Notes: generated from the sequence alone by a model not told the origin. A stretch of 64,000 nucleotides of DNA from Crotalaria pallida (GCA_037953625.1 CM075652.1:52879501-52943500), one strand, 5' to 3'; counted from the first letter of the stretch, positions 11,532-22,995 are shown. Translations and numbers: made by a program.

Positions 11532-12328
11532 CCCAATTAAAAGAAGTAAACAAGGTGGATGGCCTAAATATTGATAAATAATTACTATATCATAAATAAA
11601 AAAAAAATGAATAGGTTTGATTAATAAAGTGGTTGAGATTATTGAGGGCAACTGGGCAAGAACGATTATACGTCTTCATTTGGATATTTTATCATTAGGT
11701 TGTACTATTAAGGGGATAGGGCATGTGGTACTTTATCGTTAGAGTAGTATTATTTTGACATCCAAAATAGATATTTGGAGTTGACATTTATTTAATTTGT
11801 TTTATATACAGAAATAAAATATGACTATGCCACATGTAGATTATGTCTTTTTTTTTATTTTTAACTTCTAGCTTTTAGATTTAGTCAATAAATTAATAAT
11901 GTGATTTGTTGCTATGGTCATCTGGGTCGTGACTGTGCTAAAAAAACCAATTATAAAAAAAAAAAACCAAAGGAAAACTAGAAGTTCCTAGTTGCTACCA
12001 CTTGCTTATATATCAAAATACTCACTTATTTTGTAAGGTTTATTATTTTAATAATTTTATCTTGTTCTATATATTATATACTATGTTGTTTTAGAATGTC
12101 ATGCTTATTTATAATTATTTTTTTAATTATATTCTTATTTATTACATTCAACTTTTGAATATTATTTTTTTCATATTTTCTTAACATAGTCTCCACAAAT
12201 TTAGTACTATTCTCTATCGAATAATTAAATGAGGGTATTTAAATAAAAATATACTAAATTTTTACATCATTAAATTATTCTTTAATTTACGGACATGACC
12301 ATTAAACAACCTAACTTAAGGAAGGAAA
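11532..12328. other. ERF upstream region, nothing else recognised
   Basis: AT-rich DNA upstream of the minus-strand ERF gene. It presumably includes the ERF promoter, but no specific sites beyond the TATA box could be supported by eye, and no coding sequence or repeat with clear ends is visible. Confidence 0.4.
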
Positions 12329-12428
12329 ATATTTATGTATTAAGCATTACTTTTATTAACATTAACTATGAGGAATCTTATATTTATGTATAAGCATTAC
12401 TTTTATTAATATTAAGTATGAGGAATCT
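12329..12428. repeat. Tandem duplication of about 50 bp
   Basis: The stretch 12329-12378 (ATATTTATGTATTAAGCATT... ending TATGAGGAATCT) is repeated with few changes at 12380-12428. A third TACGAGGAATCT lies at 12960-12971, on the far side of the LINE-like insertion, so this repeat unit also forms the flank of that insertion. Confidence 0.7.
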
Positions 12429-12959
12429 AGGATTTGTAGAGAGAGAAGCTCCCGCTTCTCTTTGCGAGTCCCTCTCCTCCTGCTTGTTTTCATCTGCTGT
12501 TTCTTGACAAGGGAGGGAGATCTGTCCCTTCCCTTCATTTGGGAAAGGGTGTGAGTTTGTTTTTTCTCAGTTTATCTAGGTTTTATCTTGCCTTTGTGCA
12601 AGTTGTTTTTTGTTTTGTATGTTTCTAGTGGAGGATGCCTCTGGATAGTTTCTACTTTCCAGATTTGATGGTTATCCTCTTTACTCCAATAATTGGAAGG
12701 CTACTCATCGAGACATATCTTCCTTTGTCAACTGTTGATTTGGCTATCGTTCAACGACTCTCTCGTTTTAGATCTGAGATTCCTTGTCTTCGAACTGAGC
12801 TTAGTCCCAGCATCAATGAGATTCTTATCTTGGAATTAAAGGCTATATGTTGTTGCAGACTTGCAGTGTATTTTGCTTTCCCTTTAATTATTATTAATGT
12901 GATATTTCTTGTACTATTTTTGATATATAAATAAAATACATTTTTCCCTTAAAAAAAAC
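12429..12959 (+). mobile_element. Short LINE-like (non-LTR) insertion
   Basis: The segment is flanked by TATGAGGAATCT (12417-12428) and TACGAGGAATCT (12960-12971), 11 of 12 bases identical, and ends in an A run (12951-12958). This is the structure left by target-primed reverse transcription. The interior is GC-richer at its start (CTCCCGCTTCTCTTTGCGAG) than its surroundings. A 99-codon ORF (12635-12934) has no recognised domain. No RT or endonuclease is present, so it would be a deleted or non-autonomous derivative. A processed transcript of a host gene is an alternative. Confidence 0.45.
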
Positions 12960-13309
12960 TACGAGGAATCTTATATTGAGCCCTCAAGATATGGGACTAG
13001 GATAAAAAACTAAAATAGTAAATTTATATGGAGAAGTACTTCAAGAAACACTTGAATTATGTTTCAATGCATTTTTACTTTATTTTAACTCTTTATTCTC
13101 GAGTAGAGGTTAAGAGAGTCCTAATATTATATGAATTTTTTAACAATGTAACCTATTCACCTGGTGTATAAGTTATTCAAACCTTAAAAATAAAATATTT
13201 TTTGAAAATTGATATATTTAATGAATTAAAAAATAGTTATCTAATTTTTTTAATACAATTTTATCATTTATGTTATCCTAACCTAAAATGCATAAGATAG
13301 AAAAATACA

Positions 13310-13333
13310 ATATATATATATATATATATATAT
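13310..13333. repeat. (TA)n microsatellite, left part
   Basis: Perfect alternating TA tract ending where the inverted-repeat element at 13334 begins. A longer TA tract starts just after that element ends, so the two may be one microsatellite split by the insertion. Confidence 0.9.
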
Positions 13334-13830
13334 AAGGCTTATTTAATATTTTAGTCCATGAACTTAGGTGCACTTTCGGAATTGATCCTTAAACTTTTTT
13401 TTTGATGCTTTGGGTCCCTGAATTTTGTTTAATTTTTTGAAATGGTCATTTCGTCGCTTAAGCGATAATATAGCCCACGACATGTCATGTCACTCTCACA
13501 ATATCGACGAGTGACGTGTTATATAGAGTCACGGGATACTGCATGATTTTTTTATTAAAAAAATAATTTCTTTTAAAATTTATCAAAAGATTCAATTTTC
13601 TTTAAAAAATACAATTTGTAATTATTTTAATAAATTTAAAACTTTTTTAATTTAAAAAAATCACATGGCATCATCTGGCACGTTAGTCATATCACCACTT
13701 AAGTGATGAAAGGAAAATTTTCAAAATTTGAGCAAAGTTTATGGACTCAAAGCATGACCAATTCCAAAAGAGCACTTAAGTTCAAGGACTAAAAACTTAA
13801 ATAAGTTCAAGGACTAAAAACTTAAATAAG

Positions 13831-13832
<2 letters not shown>
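13334..13832. mobile_element. Inverted-repeat MITE within a TA microsatellite
   Basis: The left end (AGGCTTATTTAATATTTTAG, then TCC-TGAACTTA-GTGC) is mirrored at the right end (GCACTTAAGTTCAAGGACTA then AAAACTTAAATAAGTCT). The inverted similarity runs on for at least 60 bp, including TTTCGGAATTGATCC against the inverse of GACCAATTCCAAAAG. The right end carries an extra tandem copy of TTCAAGGACTAAAAACTTAA (13782-13831). There is no coding capacity. The flanks are TA repeats, so a target duplication cannot be read. It resembles the 9637-10160 element in design but not in sequence. Confidence 0.6.

Positions 13833-13834
<2 letters not shown>

Positions 13835-13878
<44 letters not shown>
13835..13878. 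repeat. (TA)n microsatellite, right part
   Basis: Uninterrupted alternating AT/TA of about 44 bases directly after the MITE at 13334-13832. Confidence 0.9.
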
Positions 13879-13882
<4 letters not shown>

Positions 13883-14387
13883 GTGAGTCAAAAAGTGGGT
13901 CAAGAAACGTGGGCAACTCCAGACGGAGAAGGTTCCATCTACGGAACAGGTTGACGACTGCCCATAACCACAAAGAATGCAAATGCTGAATTCATTCATA
14001 CGAAACGAAACCCGTAGCCAAAGGCATCTTGGATGTGTGTGTGTCAATGTCACTCTCACGAATACAAGAATGAAGAATGCACTTACTTCTGCGTCAAACC
14101 ACGTCGGAGTGACAAGTGAGTGATGATTGGCAGAGTTAAACTTACTGTATTTTATGAGGCACCGAGGCAAAAAACTTGGTATATGAGTATATCTATTAGA
14201 AACATGTTTTACAGAATGAAAAAGAAAATTAATGGATAATAAAATCATCCACTTATTAGACACTTTACTAGTATGTAATTGAACTCTCAGCAATTATACA
14301 CCATGTATAATTTTCCCTACCTTCTTCCAAAAACATAATAATTCTCGATAAATTTTAATTAAAGACATTCTATTTTAAAGTTATATG
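13879..14387. other. Unassigned unique-looking DNA
   Basis: Less AT-rich than its surroundings (for example CAGACGGAGAAGGTTCC). A 159-codon minus-strand ORF covers 13814-14293, but it includes the translated TA microsatellite at its end and shows no domain. I do not call a gene. It could be a fragment of a host exon or an unrecognised repeat. Confidence 0.35.
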
Positions 14388-14590
14388 AAAAAAAGTAAAA
14401 AAAATTAAATGATGTAAATATTTGTGATATATATTTTGATATTAATATACTTATATAATCATTATTGAAGAGAAATAACAACATTTGAATTGAAAAAAGT
14501 TATAATAAATAAGAGTATGGTTGGAAGAACAATATCAATTATGTATAAAGTTTGTAAAAATATAATATATATTAAACAAAATAAAAAAAC
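14388..14590 (+). repeat. Dispersed AT-rich repeat, copy 1
   Basis: This segment (AAATGATGTAAATATTTGTG..., CTTATATAATCATTATTGAA, ...ATATCAATTATGTATAAAGT) aligns in the same orientation with 16150-16340, which has the same blocks in the same order (TTAAATGATATAAAAATTTA, TTATGTAATCATTATAGAAA, GTATCAATTATATATCGAAT). Both are probably copies of one small non-autonomous element; ends were not resolved. Confidence 0.45.
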
Positions 14591-15261
14591 TTAAGAAACA
14601 ATACATATGAAACAGAGTCAGAGAGTGTAAAAATTAAATAATAATAATAATAAAATGATTAAAAGATTTATATAGAGAGATCTACATACAAGTCTACATA
14701 CACAAAAGATTGTAACATTTATCATTAATGTTCTTTTCTTTAATTTTTTTTTAATTTAGAAAATAACAAATTTCAAAATCCTATATATAAATTTTATGTG
14801 TAAGTCTCCTTACATGGGCCTGTCAAATCATTTCTCAAATAATAATAATAATAATGCATGGAGCGAGACACCATAACTTGTTCTCAACAATGTCCTACAT
14901 GTTCGTTTCAAATAATAATAAAAAAAAAAAGAAACAATGTCCTACCTGTTTACACAAGTTTGATTTTGAGTTTAACGACGTTATTAAATTGTTCTATACA
15001 ATCTGAACCCATGTCGGTAAATTAAATATCGATAGAGTACAATTATTTACGTTTTACTGTAATTTCATGAATTGTACTCATATGATTCCATTAGACCATG
15101 AGGACAGTGTTGAGTGCAAGGCATTTGAGTCCTTTTTTCCATTCCAAAAACCTGTCATGTCTTAATTCTACCAAAGCCCTAAATGCATAGTCGCAGGAAC
15201 ATATTAAATGTTCCATAAGTAATTCCTTTGCCATATGATGATATGAGTTAATTAACACTGT

Positions 15262-15546
15262 AATTATTCCCTTGGTTCCAATTTATCTGACATTCTAGCA
15301 TTTTCAAATTATTCCAAATTGTTTGTCGCTTCAAGAATTCGATGATGCATTAATTAATTTTTTCAACTTTAACCATGCTTTTAAACATTTTGAAATATGT
15401 TAGATGTGTTATAATTAATGTAGTGTGAGAATAATATGGTAAAGTTGTCTTAAAGTTCTCGTGAAATTTGATATATTAATTAGATAACTTTCTTAATCCG
15501 TGTGCTACTAAAACGATAAATAAATTAAAATGGATGAAATAGGTAA
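15262..15546. mobile_element. Possible Stowaway-like MITE
   Basis: The left end TTCCCTTGGTTCCAATTTAT resembles the CTCCCTCNGTTCC-type termini of Stowaway MITEs. The right end, reverse-complemented, gives TATTTCATCCATTTTAATTT, a similar pattern. Inner sequence is AT-rich without ORFs. The ends have diverged, and a TA target duplication is not distinctive here. Confidence 0.35.
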
Positions 15547-16149
15547 ACTAAATGAACGTAATTTTTTTTTTAAAATTTTCTTTAAAGTTAATCATTCTTC
15601 CTAACCAGTATAAATAAATGATGAGAAAAGATAATAGTGGATACCGTTAGAATGCTTTTAAAAAATATTGAGAGAATGCAGACGATTGCTTTGAATGATT
15701 AACAATACCTTATAAAATGGGCATTTTCTATCAACTTGTAATAAAGTATGTGCCACTTGCTTTGATATATTCATTGTGAGTAGTAATTGTTTATTAGGTT
15801 TAGGCCCGGCGCCTTGTGCTTTTAAGAGCAAAGGAAGAAGATGCATGCATCTATGCATCTCTAATCTCTACAACATGCCCTAAGCCAACCACAAACATAT
15901 ATGACATTTACTACTGATGATGATATTTTTGGTCAAGACAAGAATGAGCTGGTCCACCAGCTCGTCTAGACTCAATTTCAAAGTTCAAAGTCAAGAGGAA
16001 TAACAATAGAAGCCTTTGTTGAATTGTAAAATTGTAATCTCTTTGCATTATTTGAAACAGAAGAAGGAAAATGACTTTCGAGATACACAAATTGATTATA
16101 TAGTACTTTATCCATTTCAAAAATAATGCAAGTTAAAATCATATATATA

Positions 16150-16340
16150 AGAATTAAGAAATTGTTAAATGATATAAAAATTTAAAGTATTTTGATTATA
16201 TCATCTTTATGTAATCATTATAGAAAAGAGAAAAAAAATTAAAGGTGTAAAAAAGATCATGATCAATAAAACTATAATTAAAAAAAGTATCAATTATATA
16301 TCGAATTTGTAAAACAATAATACATATAAAATAAGCAAGA
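16150..16340 (+). repeat. Dispersed AT-rich repeat, copy 2
   Basis: Second copy of the repeat seen at 14388-14590. Just upstream (16093-16116) ACTTTATCCATTTCAAAAAT resembles a Stowaway-type terminus, suggesting the pair derives from such an element. Confidence 0.42.
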
Positions 16341-16917
16341 AAAATTTAAACTACATTATTTTCAAAATGGAGGATTATTAAACTTTGTTGGGATGGTAGA
16401 TATACTAAGTTGATATATGGCCTTAGATGTTGCCTTTTTGTAACGATTTGTAACAAGCAAGAGAAATTTATTGAATTGTCTCAATTTTTCGAGTGCCCAA
16501 GCTAAGTATTGAGTAAACATGAGGGTAGATTGATTATCGGATATACCATACAGTATATTTTTGATAAAAGGAATCAAATAACGTGTAGTTGTTGAGATTG
16601 TTTAGAGAATATACCTGAATGGTATTCATCATATATTAATGTGTACTGTAACATCCCTAATTTTCGTCTCCCAAATAACAAAGAAATTAGTTATAACAGT
16701 TATTTTATAATTTATTTATATTGGTTTTGAAAGTTTTAGTTTTTGTACATTATGTGTTTTTATATATAAAAATATGAGATATATTTTTATATGGTTTTTT
16801 TGTACAAAAATATGAATATTGTAATTTAGTCATTGGGTTGGGACCTAATTGGAATATTAGAAAGGTTTTTGAAGAAAGAATAATTAAATTATTAATTTTT
16901 GAAGTTTTATCATTATG

Positions 16918-18792
16918 TAACCGGTTAGAAGGGCTTTGTAACCGGTTACACGATGAACTCAGAAACTGAGTCAGTGGATTTTGATGAGTAATCACCCAAT
17001 TTATCAAGAAATTGCCACGAATCCCACTCAAATCACCCCGGGGAACGCGTGTCGCCTTGCATGCTGCATGAATTCATCTATATAAGGCAAAGATCAGACC
17101 GCAAATGAGGGTTTTTGTTCAAGTGTTGGTGATGAGCTCTGTTTTAGGGTTCCATAGTTTTTCTATTCGATTCTCAGTCTTTGTTGAGAGTTACAAAACG
17201 AGTGATACACTGTTACAAACCTCACATCAAGGGCTTTGTATTGATATAAAGTTTGTGAGTTAAGAGTGAGGGAGCAAGGAGAAATCAAGCTGGGAAGTGG
17301 AGGTGTTATTTCTGTCAAAAACCAGAATCAGATTCGTGAAGCTCACTTTGAGGTCTGATTTTGGTGAGCACATGCACTCTTTGAATCTCATTCTTGTTCC
17401 TATAGCTTGTGCATGTTGCATAGGACAAAGTCTAACCATTTTTCCCAATTTGTTTGTCCATTTCACATGTCAAAAACTCTGATTTATGAACCCTGCTGAA
17501 ACTGTCATGAATGAGGGCAGAGCTTGAGGAATTTGTGTCCTTCTTTAAAGAACCAGTGTTGAAACTCATCAAGCACAACTTAGAGGTAAGGGGGAAGCTT
17601 ACTATTTGCTAGAGTGAGGATAAACATGTTTGGTAAATAGGATGAGTCACCAAGAGACTCTAAGGGCATAATGTGAATTGGTTTAATGGCTTGGAGGCCA
17701 ACTTTAGCTCATTTCTGATTTTGAGCAATTATAATATGATGCATGCAAGCTATTGTGATGACAATTTCATGACTTATTTGGATATTATGTGAATTGATGC
17801 ATTAAGTTGTGGAATATGTGATTTATGCACTTTTGGTGTATGATGATTTTGCATGCATGAATTTGTGATATGTTTAAGTGTTTAAACATGTGTACTTTAA
17901 GGTATTAAACCTTGGGTAATGATGAAAATAGGTTAGATTTGAGTACAATTGAAAATTGTGCTGAAAAATCAGTTTTAGTATGTTGTGCTGCATAATCTAA
18001 CCGATTAGAGCCTGTCTGTAACCGGTTAGTACCTGACAAAAATGAAAATATATAATTCTGGTTTTGTTAAGTGATTTTCACCATTTTTAATTGATACTTA
18101 AGGTCTATTATCACTGTTATTACCCTCTAATTGTTGGATATGGATTCCAAACTTGATAAATGGGTTATACCTTAAAGTGAATGACAAATTCAATTGAAAA
18201 TTGTGAAGATATATGCAATTTGATGCTCCTAATGTTAATGGATGCAAGATGAATGTGATTCAGTGGGTAAACATATTAATATTAAGGTATTGTAACTCTG
18301 GGTATGGTTGAAATTTGTTAGACTTGAGTATTAGAAAGAATGGTATGCAAAACCTCACTTTTCAGTGTATTTTCTGCATAATCTAACCGGTTAGTTTGAA
18401 GCTGTAACCGGTTAGATACTGTCAGTTTTCAAAAGAAAAAGGTTTCTGAAATTGGCTAAGTGTTCATACCATTTGTACTCAAGTTTAAGCTAGAATTTCA
18501 TATAAAAACCAATCTAAAAACATGTGATTGAGCACTGTTTGGTTTAGATTGGAGGTGATGAGTTAATACCTTAATATTTAATGATAATTTCAAGAGGAAA
18601 TTATGCATAAATGAAATTGGATTATGACTTAGATCTTTTGAATGATAATAGGGGTTGAACTTGAGGTATTCTATTATGCTAAGACCCTGTTATTGGATTG
18701 AGTAGAGAATTCAAGAAAAGATTCTTTGAAAATAAGTGGTTTCAAGTTCAGGTCTGTAACTCTAACCGGTTAGGTTGTGTTGTAACCGGTTA
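16918..18792. repeat. Four palindrome pairs TAACCGGTTA in solo LTR A
   Basis: Pairs start at 16918/16939, 17998/18019, 18384/18405 and 18763/18783, giving start-to-start spacings of 21, 21, 21 and 20 bases. Seven of eight palindromes are perfect TAACCGGTTA; one is TAACCGATTA. The spacers differ in sequence. The last three pairs recur about every 380-386 bases with loosely conserved flanks, showing that a unit of about 385 bp was amplified. Confidence 0.85.
17079..17086 (+). promoter_or_regulatory. TATA box in solo LTR A
   Basis: TATATAAG at LTR offset about 430, upstream of a less AT-rich leader and of the donor-like GAGGTAAG at 17583-17590. The position fits an LTR promoter. Confidence 0.5.
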
Positions 18793-19061
18793 GTACCTGA
18801 AACTTAAAAATAAAAGTTAAGTTTTTGAATAAGGATTGTTAATACCAATGATTATATTCTCTCAATCCAGGTCTATGAGCATATGTTTAACTTAAATTCA
18901 AAGGTGAATTTTATGAGTAAAGTTATACCTCAAGATATCATTCAGAAGTTGTGTTTTTCTAAGTCATAATAATGGAATTAATGGAAAGACCAACCGTAGT
19001 AATTATGTGTGCAATCGTGCATGGAGAAAAGTGATGAAATAGGTTGGCAATGATCGTTTGT

Positions 19062-19604
19062 CATGTTCTGGGAACATGAGGAGGGTACTCTGGGAGTACC
19101 ATATTGATGCAACCTACTTGATGACACATTCTGGGAATGTGGCCAGTGTCTGGGACATGGTTTTTTTTATGCGTTCTGGGAACGTAATGCACACTCTGGG
19201 GGTGGTGCTTGTTTTCCAAGTATGGTTTGTCATACGTTCTGGGAACGTATGTTTGTGCGAGCATTCATTCATAGAGAATGGAGATTAAGTTGGCAAGGAT
19301 TGTTTGTCATGTTTTGGGAACATGAGGAGGGTACTCTGGCAGTACCATATTGATGCAACCTACTTGATGACACATTCTGGGAATGTGGCCAGTGTCTGGG
19401 ACATGGTTTCTTTGATGTGTTCTGGGAACACATTGGTGTGCAACCTACTTGATGACACATTCTGGGAATGTGGCCAGTGTCTGGGACATGGTTTCTTTGA
19501 TACGTTCTGGGAACGTTATGCACACTCTGGGAGTGGTGCTTGTTATATTCCAAGTATGGTTTTCTATACGTTCTGGGAACGTATGTTAGTGTTCTGGGAA
19601 CACA
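19062..19604 (+). repeat. Array of CTGGG-loop hairpins in solo LTR A
   Basis: Two partial copies of a unit of about 250 bp plus extra pieces. Within it are about a dozen short inverted repeats around a five-base loop CTGGG. Examples are CATGTT/AACATG (19062-19078), GGTACT/AGTACC (19084-19100), CACATT/AATGTG (19125-19141), CATACGTT/AACGTATG (19231-19251), ATGTGTT/AACACAT (about 19414-19432), and CACT/AGTG near 19523. Stems differ between hairpins but remain complementary; a few use G-T pairs that would be G-U in plus-strand RNA. Confidence 0.9.
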
Positions 19605-20317
19605 TTGGTGTAATGGATGGACGTCCGAGATTGATTAGTATGGAGGTCTCAGGATTGTGAGATAGAAAGTATGCATCATGCCACCTGCATTGAAAGACTT
19701 ATTACGATTAACCGGGTGTGCTCATATGGTTATGCATTCTGATTTGCTACATGATTACTTGTGTATGTTAGCTTTATTTTCATTTGATTATGTGAATATG
19801 TATACCTAACCCCTATGCCCTTACTAGGTGTTAATTGTATATCTTGTTTGCACAAAAGTCAGTGAAGGGAGATGTCCCTTAGGTGCATGCAGAGTGCAGA
19901 AAGTGTGGGTTGGGAACCCTTTGTGCAGATATCGAGGATCCAACCAGATGGATGTTTGGACAGAGGACCAGTGACCAGCTCTATAACATCTCTATTTTTA
20001 ATAGTATTTATATGATACACATTTTGAAAGAGGTATCATAAGATGAAATTAGTTTCATAATAATACTTATTTGGTATCCATGGACTTGTTACACTTGATA
20101 TATTTTGAGAGTATAATATGATTATTTTACTATGTTTCCGCAAACTCTGATTTTATTAGTCAAATTCATTCTTGATCAAGTTTCTGTAAAAGGGAATTTT
20201 CAAATGAAGGAAAATTTTTATTGTCATATCTTTTTCCAACAATGACAAGTCCAAGTATTCATAAACTTATTATTTTTCTTATAAAGTAAGTTGATATACA
20301 AGGAGTGTTACATGTAC

Positions 20318-20924
20318 CATTTTGAATTTAAGTCTAGTGGGAGAAGTAGGCACACAATAGTAGGGAATATCTTATAGTATTATTGATGGTGCTTCTCAAC
20401 AATGATTATGGTGGGCAAAAATCAATGCAAGGATTATGAAGAATATTAAGCAAGATTTGTGGCTGTTATTAATAGGCAGCATTGATGGTGGGTGATAGTT
20501 ATGGCTCTACGAGGGCCTTGTATTGGCATTGGAGGCTTGGTTCGGTTTGGCTAATCTATTTTGGTCCACTACACTTATCAAGGAAGTAAGGTAGTCTAAC
20601 CAATATACAATCAACAACTATTATCTTGTCTATCTCACCTTTTTTCAGTTGACTTACTAGGTAAATCTTTTATGGGACATATAAGATAATATATGAAAAA
20701 CATGTTGTCATTGTAAACATTAGACAAATTTTGGATGAAATGTAATTTTAAATAAATGTATATATGGTGTAAAAAGGATGGGAAACCAATGTCTCGTTCC
20801 AAAATTATACATGGAAAAAATATGACTCAATTTGATTGAATTATTGTAGATTATATGGTGGGTAAGATAAGTTTTTGTGAAAAATGAAAAGTGTGTACTA
20901 AGGAATGGGTATCTAAATCTAACA
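20318..20924. other. Intergenic DNA, nothing recognised
   Basis: No domain-bearing ORF, RNA gene or repeat boundary was found between solo LTR A and the next repeat-like segment. Confidence 0.35.
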
Positions 20925-21576
20925 AGGTGGGCTAAAACCCATGAACCAACTCAGCTCACTACAAGTTTGAGTCGGATCAAGTTGACAAAAATCATGGTCA
21001 CTAAGGCACGAGTCAAATTGGTCCAACTCACAATACTTGTGGTTCACTTAGGTTAAATTCGTGAGGAGTCGGGTTGGCAAAAAAGTTGGAGAAATTTTTA
21101 TTTTAAAAGATCTCCATCATAGAACTTTATGTAGGATAGCAAGGGTTTTAACTTTTAAATCCATTTTTCCATTTCATTATTCAAAATAGAAAGCTATATA
21201 GACTAGGTGATGAGCAATTTCTAGCAATGGAGGTTAGCGGGGTCTAAAATCGCACTCCACAACAATTGTGGAGGCAATACCATCAAGATCGCAATTGCAG
21301 CTGCATCAACTACATTTTCTCATAATATTTTTCAATTTTGATAAACCTTATCTAATCGCAATCGTAATTTAAACCCATCTAGGTTAGTTAGAGAATAAGA
21401 AAAGCAATTTCCTTGTATTGGTCAGTCATAAGTGGAGATACAAGATGGTGTAGATGTATTTATTGTGGAATGGTCAGTGGCCTTAGATATTGAAGGTGAT
21501 GGATATGGTTTTTATGTATGAGAGTGAAGATGATAAAAGAAAGGGACTTTTTGGAAGGTTTAAGCATACATAATAA

Positions 21577-21612
<36 letters not shown>

Positions 21613-22125
21613 GAAACTTTAGATGTATTCAAGGTGTTTATGAAAGGAATAAGCTTTGGGTAAGAGTTGGTGATGAAGGCATGTGACATGAAGAAGATGA
21701 TGAAAAATGGAAAAAGGTGATATGATAAGATAAATGATTAAAAACGAAGAAACATATGAGAGTAGGTAAAAAAAAATACAAATTTGTACCCATGTGTTCT
21801 CATATCTTGTGTTTGAAATGTGGCTTGAAATATTTATTCCCAAACTTAAAATTTAGCCTATGATGGCGAGGTTTTTACTCTCAAATTGATGAAGCACTTT
21901 ATTTTTTCTAATTTTTTTAATTATTATATTGGTGAGTCAACTTGCAAGCTCACTCACAAGCCAAAGTGTGCTCCAACCAATTTTTACCCTCTAGCCATGG
22001 CGAGTTCATCACGATTGGCATAATCCTGTCTCACCATAGCTCACCACTTTTGGTAAGCCAACCCACTACCCTTTTTATAACAACTCGTGGCAAGTCAACC
22101 TAGTTCACCTTGACAACTCTACGTG
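20925..22125. mobile_element. Possible decayed DNA transposon
   Basis: The left end (AACAAGGTGGGCTAAAACCC) is similar to the reverse complement of the right end (TTGTCAAGGTGAACTAGGTT). Both ends carry blocks rich in AACTCAC/GAGTCGG-type words that recur in opposite orientation (20940-21070 and 21940-22100). The interior contains a TA tract (21592-21612) and no recognisable transposase. Ends are too diverged for a firm call. Confidence 0.28.
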
Positions 22126-22149
22126 TATATACGATATTAGCCTTCATTT

Positions 22150-22995
22150 TGGTGAACAGGAGTCCAAAGAAATAGTTACAAATTAGAGAGAGAGAGATGC
22201 AACAAGGGGATTCAATTTCTCTTTTATTTCTAAAGTTGTTGAGGGTCAAAATGAGCTTGTAAAGAGTGTGGCAAAAAAAAGTTTGAAAAGGAGATGGTTG
22301 TGATAAGAAGTATTAATTAGGAGGGTAAATTCAATGCATTTTTGAGAGAATACTTGGCTAGGGACTCAATCATTTAAAAATGTTTTTTCTAGATTATTTT
22401 TGTTATCATCAAATGAAAAGGGTTATAGTGCGAAAGTGGTTAGTTATTTGAAAAATTCTTCTTGGACCTGGTTACTCACTTGGAGGAGCATACTCTTTGC
22501 ATGGAAACAAAAGAAGGATGAAGCACTAAAGATGTTGTTGGGTGATGTTTCGTTGCACATGGAAGGGGATTATGAATTGCATTGAGGCATGCACAATGGT
22601 GGTGTTTTATCAATCAAGACAACTTATGATTATCTTCTGTCCAACACAAGCTTTACTATGGAAGGTGAAGGCCCCTCGTAAGGTATTAGCTTTTGTGTGC
22701 CAACTTATGCCAAATATAATACCTACATAATTGAATTTAATTAGAAAGAGGGATGTTGTGCCACCTAGTTGTGTCTTTTTCTCATCATATGATGAGGATG
22801 TTATTCACTTTTTTAAAAATTTCCATGTTACTATAGCTTTTTGGGTTATGTTTATAATTGGTTGGCATCCCCCATGCCTTATGGTTCTTCATTGATGGAA
22901 CTCTTTTCTCAGAATCGTGATTTGTTTAAAAGAAAGAATAGCAAAAGGTTTGGAGCAATGATATATTGTTATGATGTCTGGTTGTTATAATTGGA
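22150..22995 (+). pseudogene. LINE reverse transcriptase C-terminal remnant
   Basis: Plus-strand translation in shifting frames resembles the region after the RT of plant L1-type LINEs. A LFSLSSNEKGYSAKV-like segment and WTWLLTWRSILFAWKQKK are at 22390-22520. GVLSIKTTYDYLLSN (about 22595-22640) is followed by LLWKVKAPRKVLAFVCQLM (about 22655-22715), the zf-RVT-type segment. A decayed WSAMW-IW-like tail lies near 22940-22990. Frameshifts and stops are frequent. The catalytic RT core (YADD) and endonuclease are not present, so this is a dead 3' fragment. No poly-A tail or target duplication was identified. Confidence 0.6.

Larger units (their letters stand above)
16647..20312 (+). mobile_element. 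Solo LTR A of a Tekay-like gypsy element
   Basis: It begins TGTAACATCCC and ends GAGTGTTACA, the terminal pattern also used by E2 in this window. It is flanked by perfect 5-bp duplications TGTAC at 16642-16646 and 20313-20317. No internal gag or pol is present, so this is a solo LTR formed by LTR-LTR recombination. At 3666 bp it is unusually long. Visible parts are four pairs of TAACCGGTTA palindromes (16918-18792), a TATA box at 17079-17086, a donor-like GAGGTAAG at 17583-17590, a degenerate triplication of about 385 bp (17880-18880), an array of CTGGG-loop hairpins (19062-19604), and a possible acceptor near 19826-19827. Short ORFs in the hairpin array on both strands are repeat artefacts. 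Confidence 0.88.

Noticed and set aside
12635..12934. 99-codon ORF in the LINE-like insertion
   Set aside because: No recognised family; retained only as part of the insertion.
13814..14293. 159-codon minus-strand ORF
   Set aside because: Its end is translated TA microsatellite, no domain is visible, and no promoter or splice structure supports it.
19062..19580. TTCTGGGAA as a transcription-factor half-site pair
   Set aside because: Only CTGGG is constant; the flanking bases vary and compensate (GGTACTCTGGGAGTACC has no TTC...GAA), so a stem-loop explains the pattern better than a fixed DNA site.
19058..19660. ORFs on both strands (76-118 codons)
   Set aside because: Overlapping ORFs on both strands follow from the tandem inverted-repeat structure of the hairpin array.
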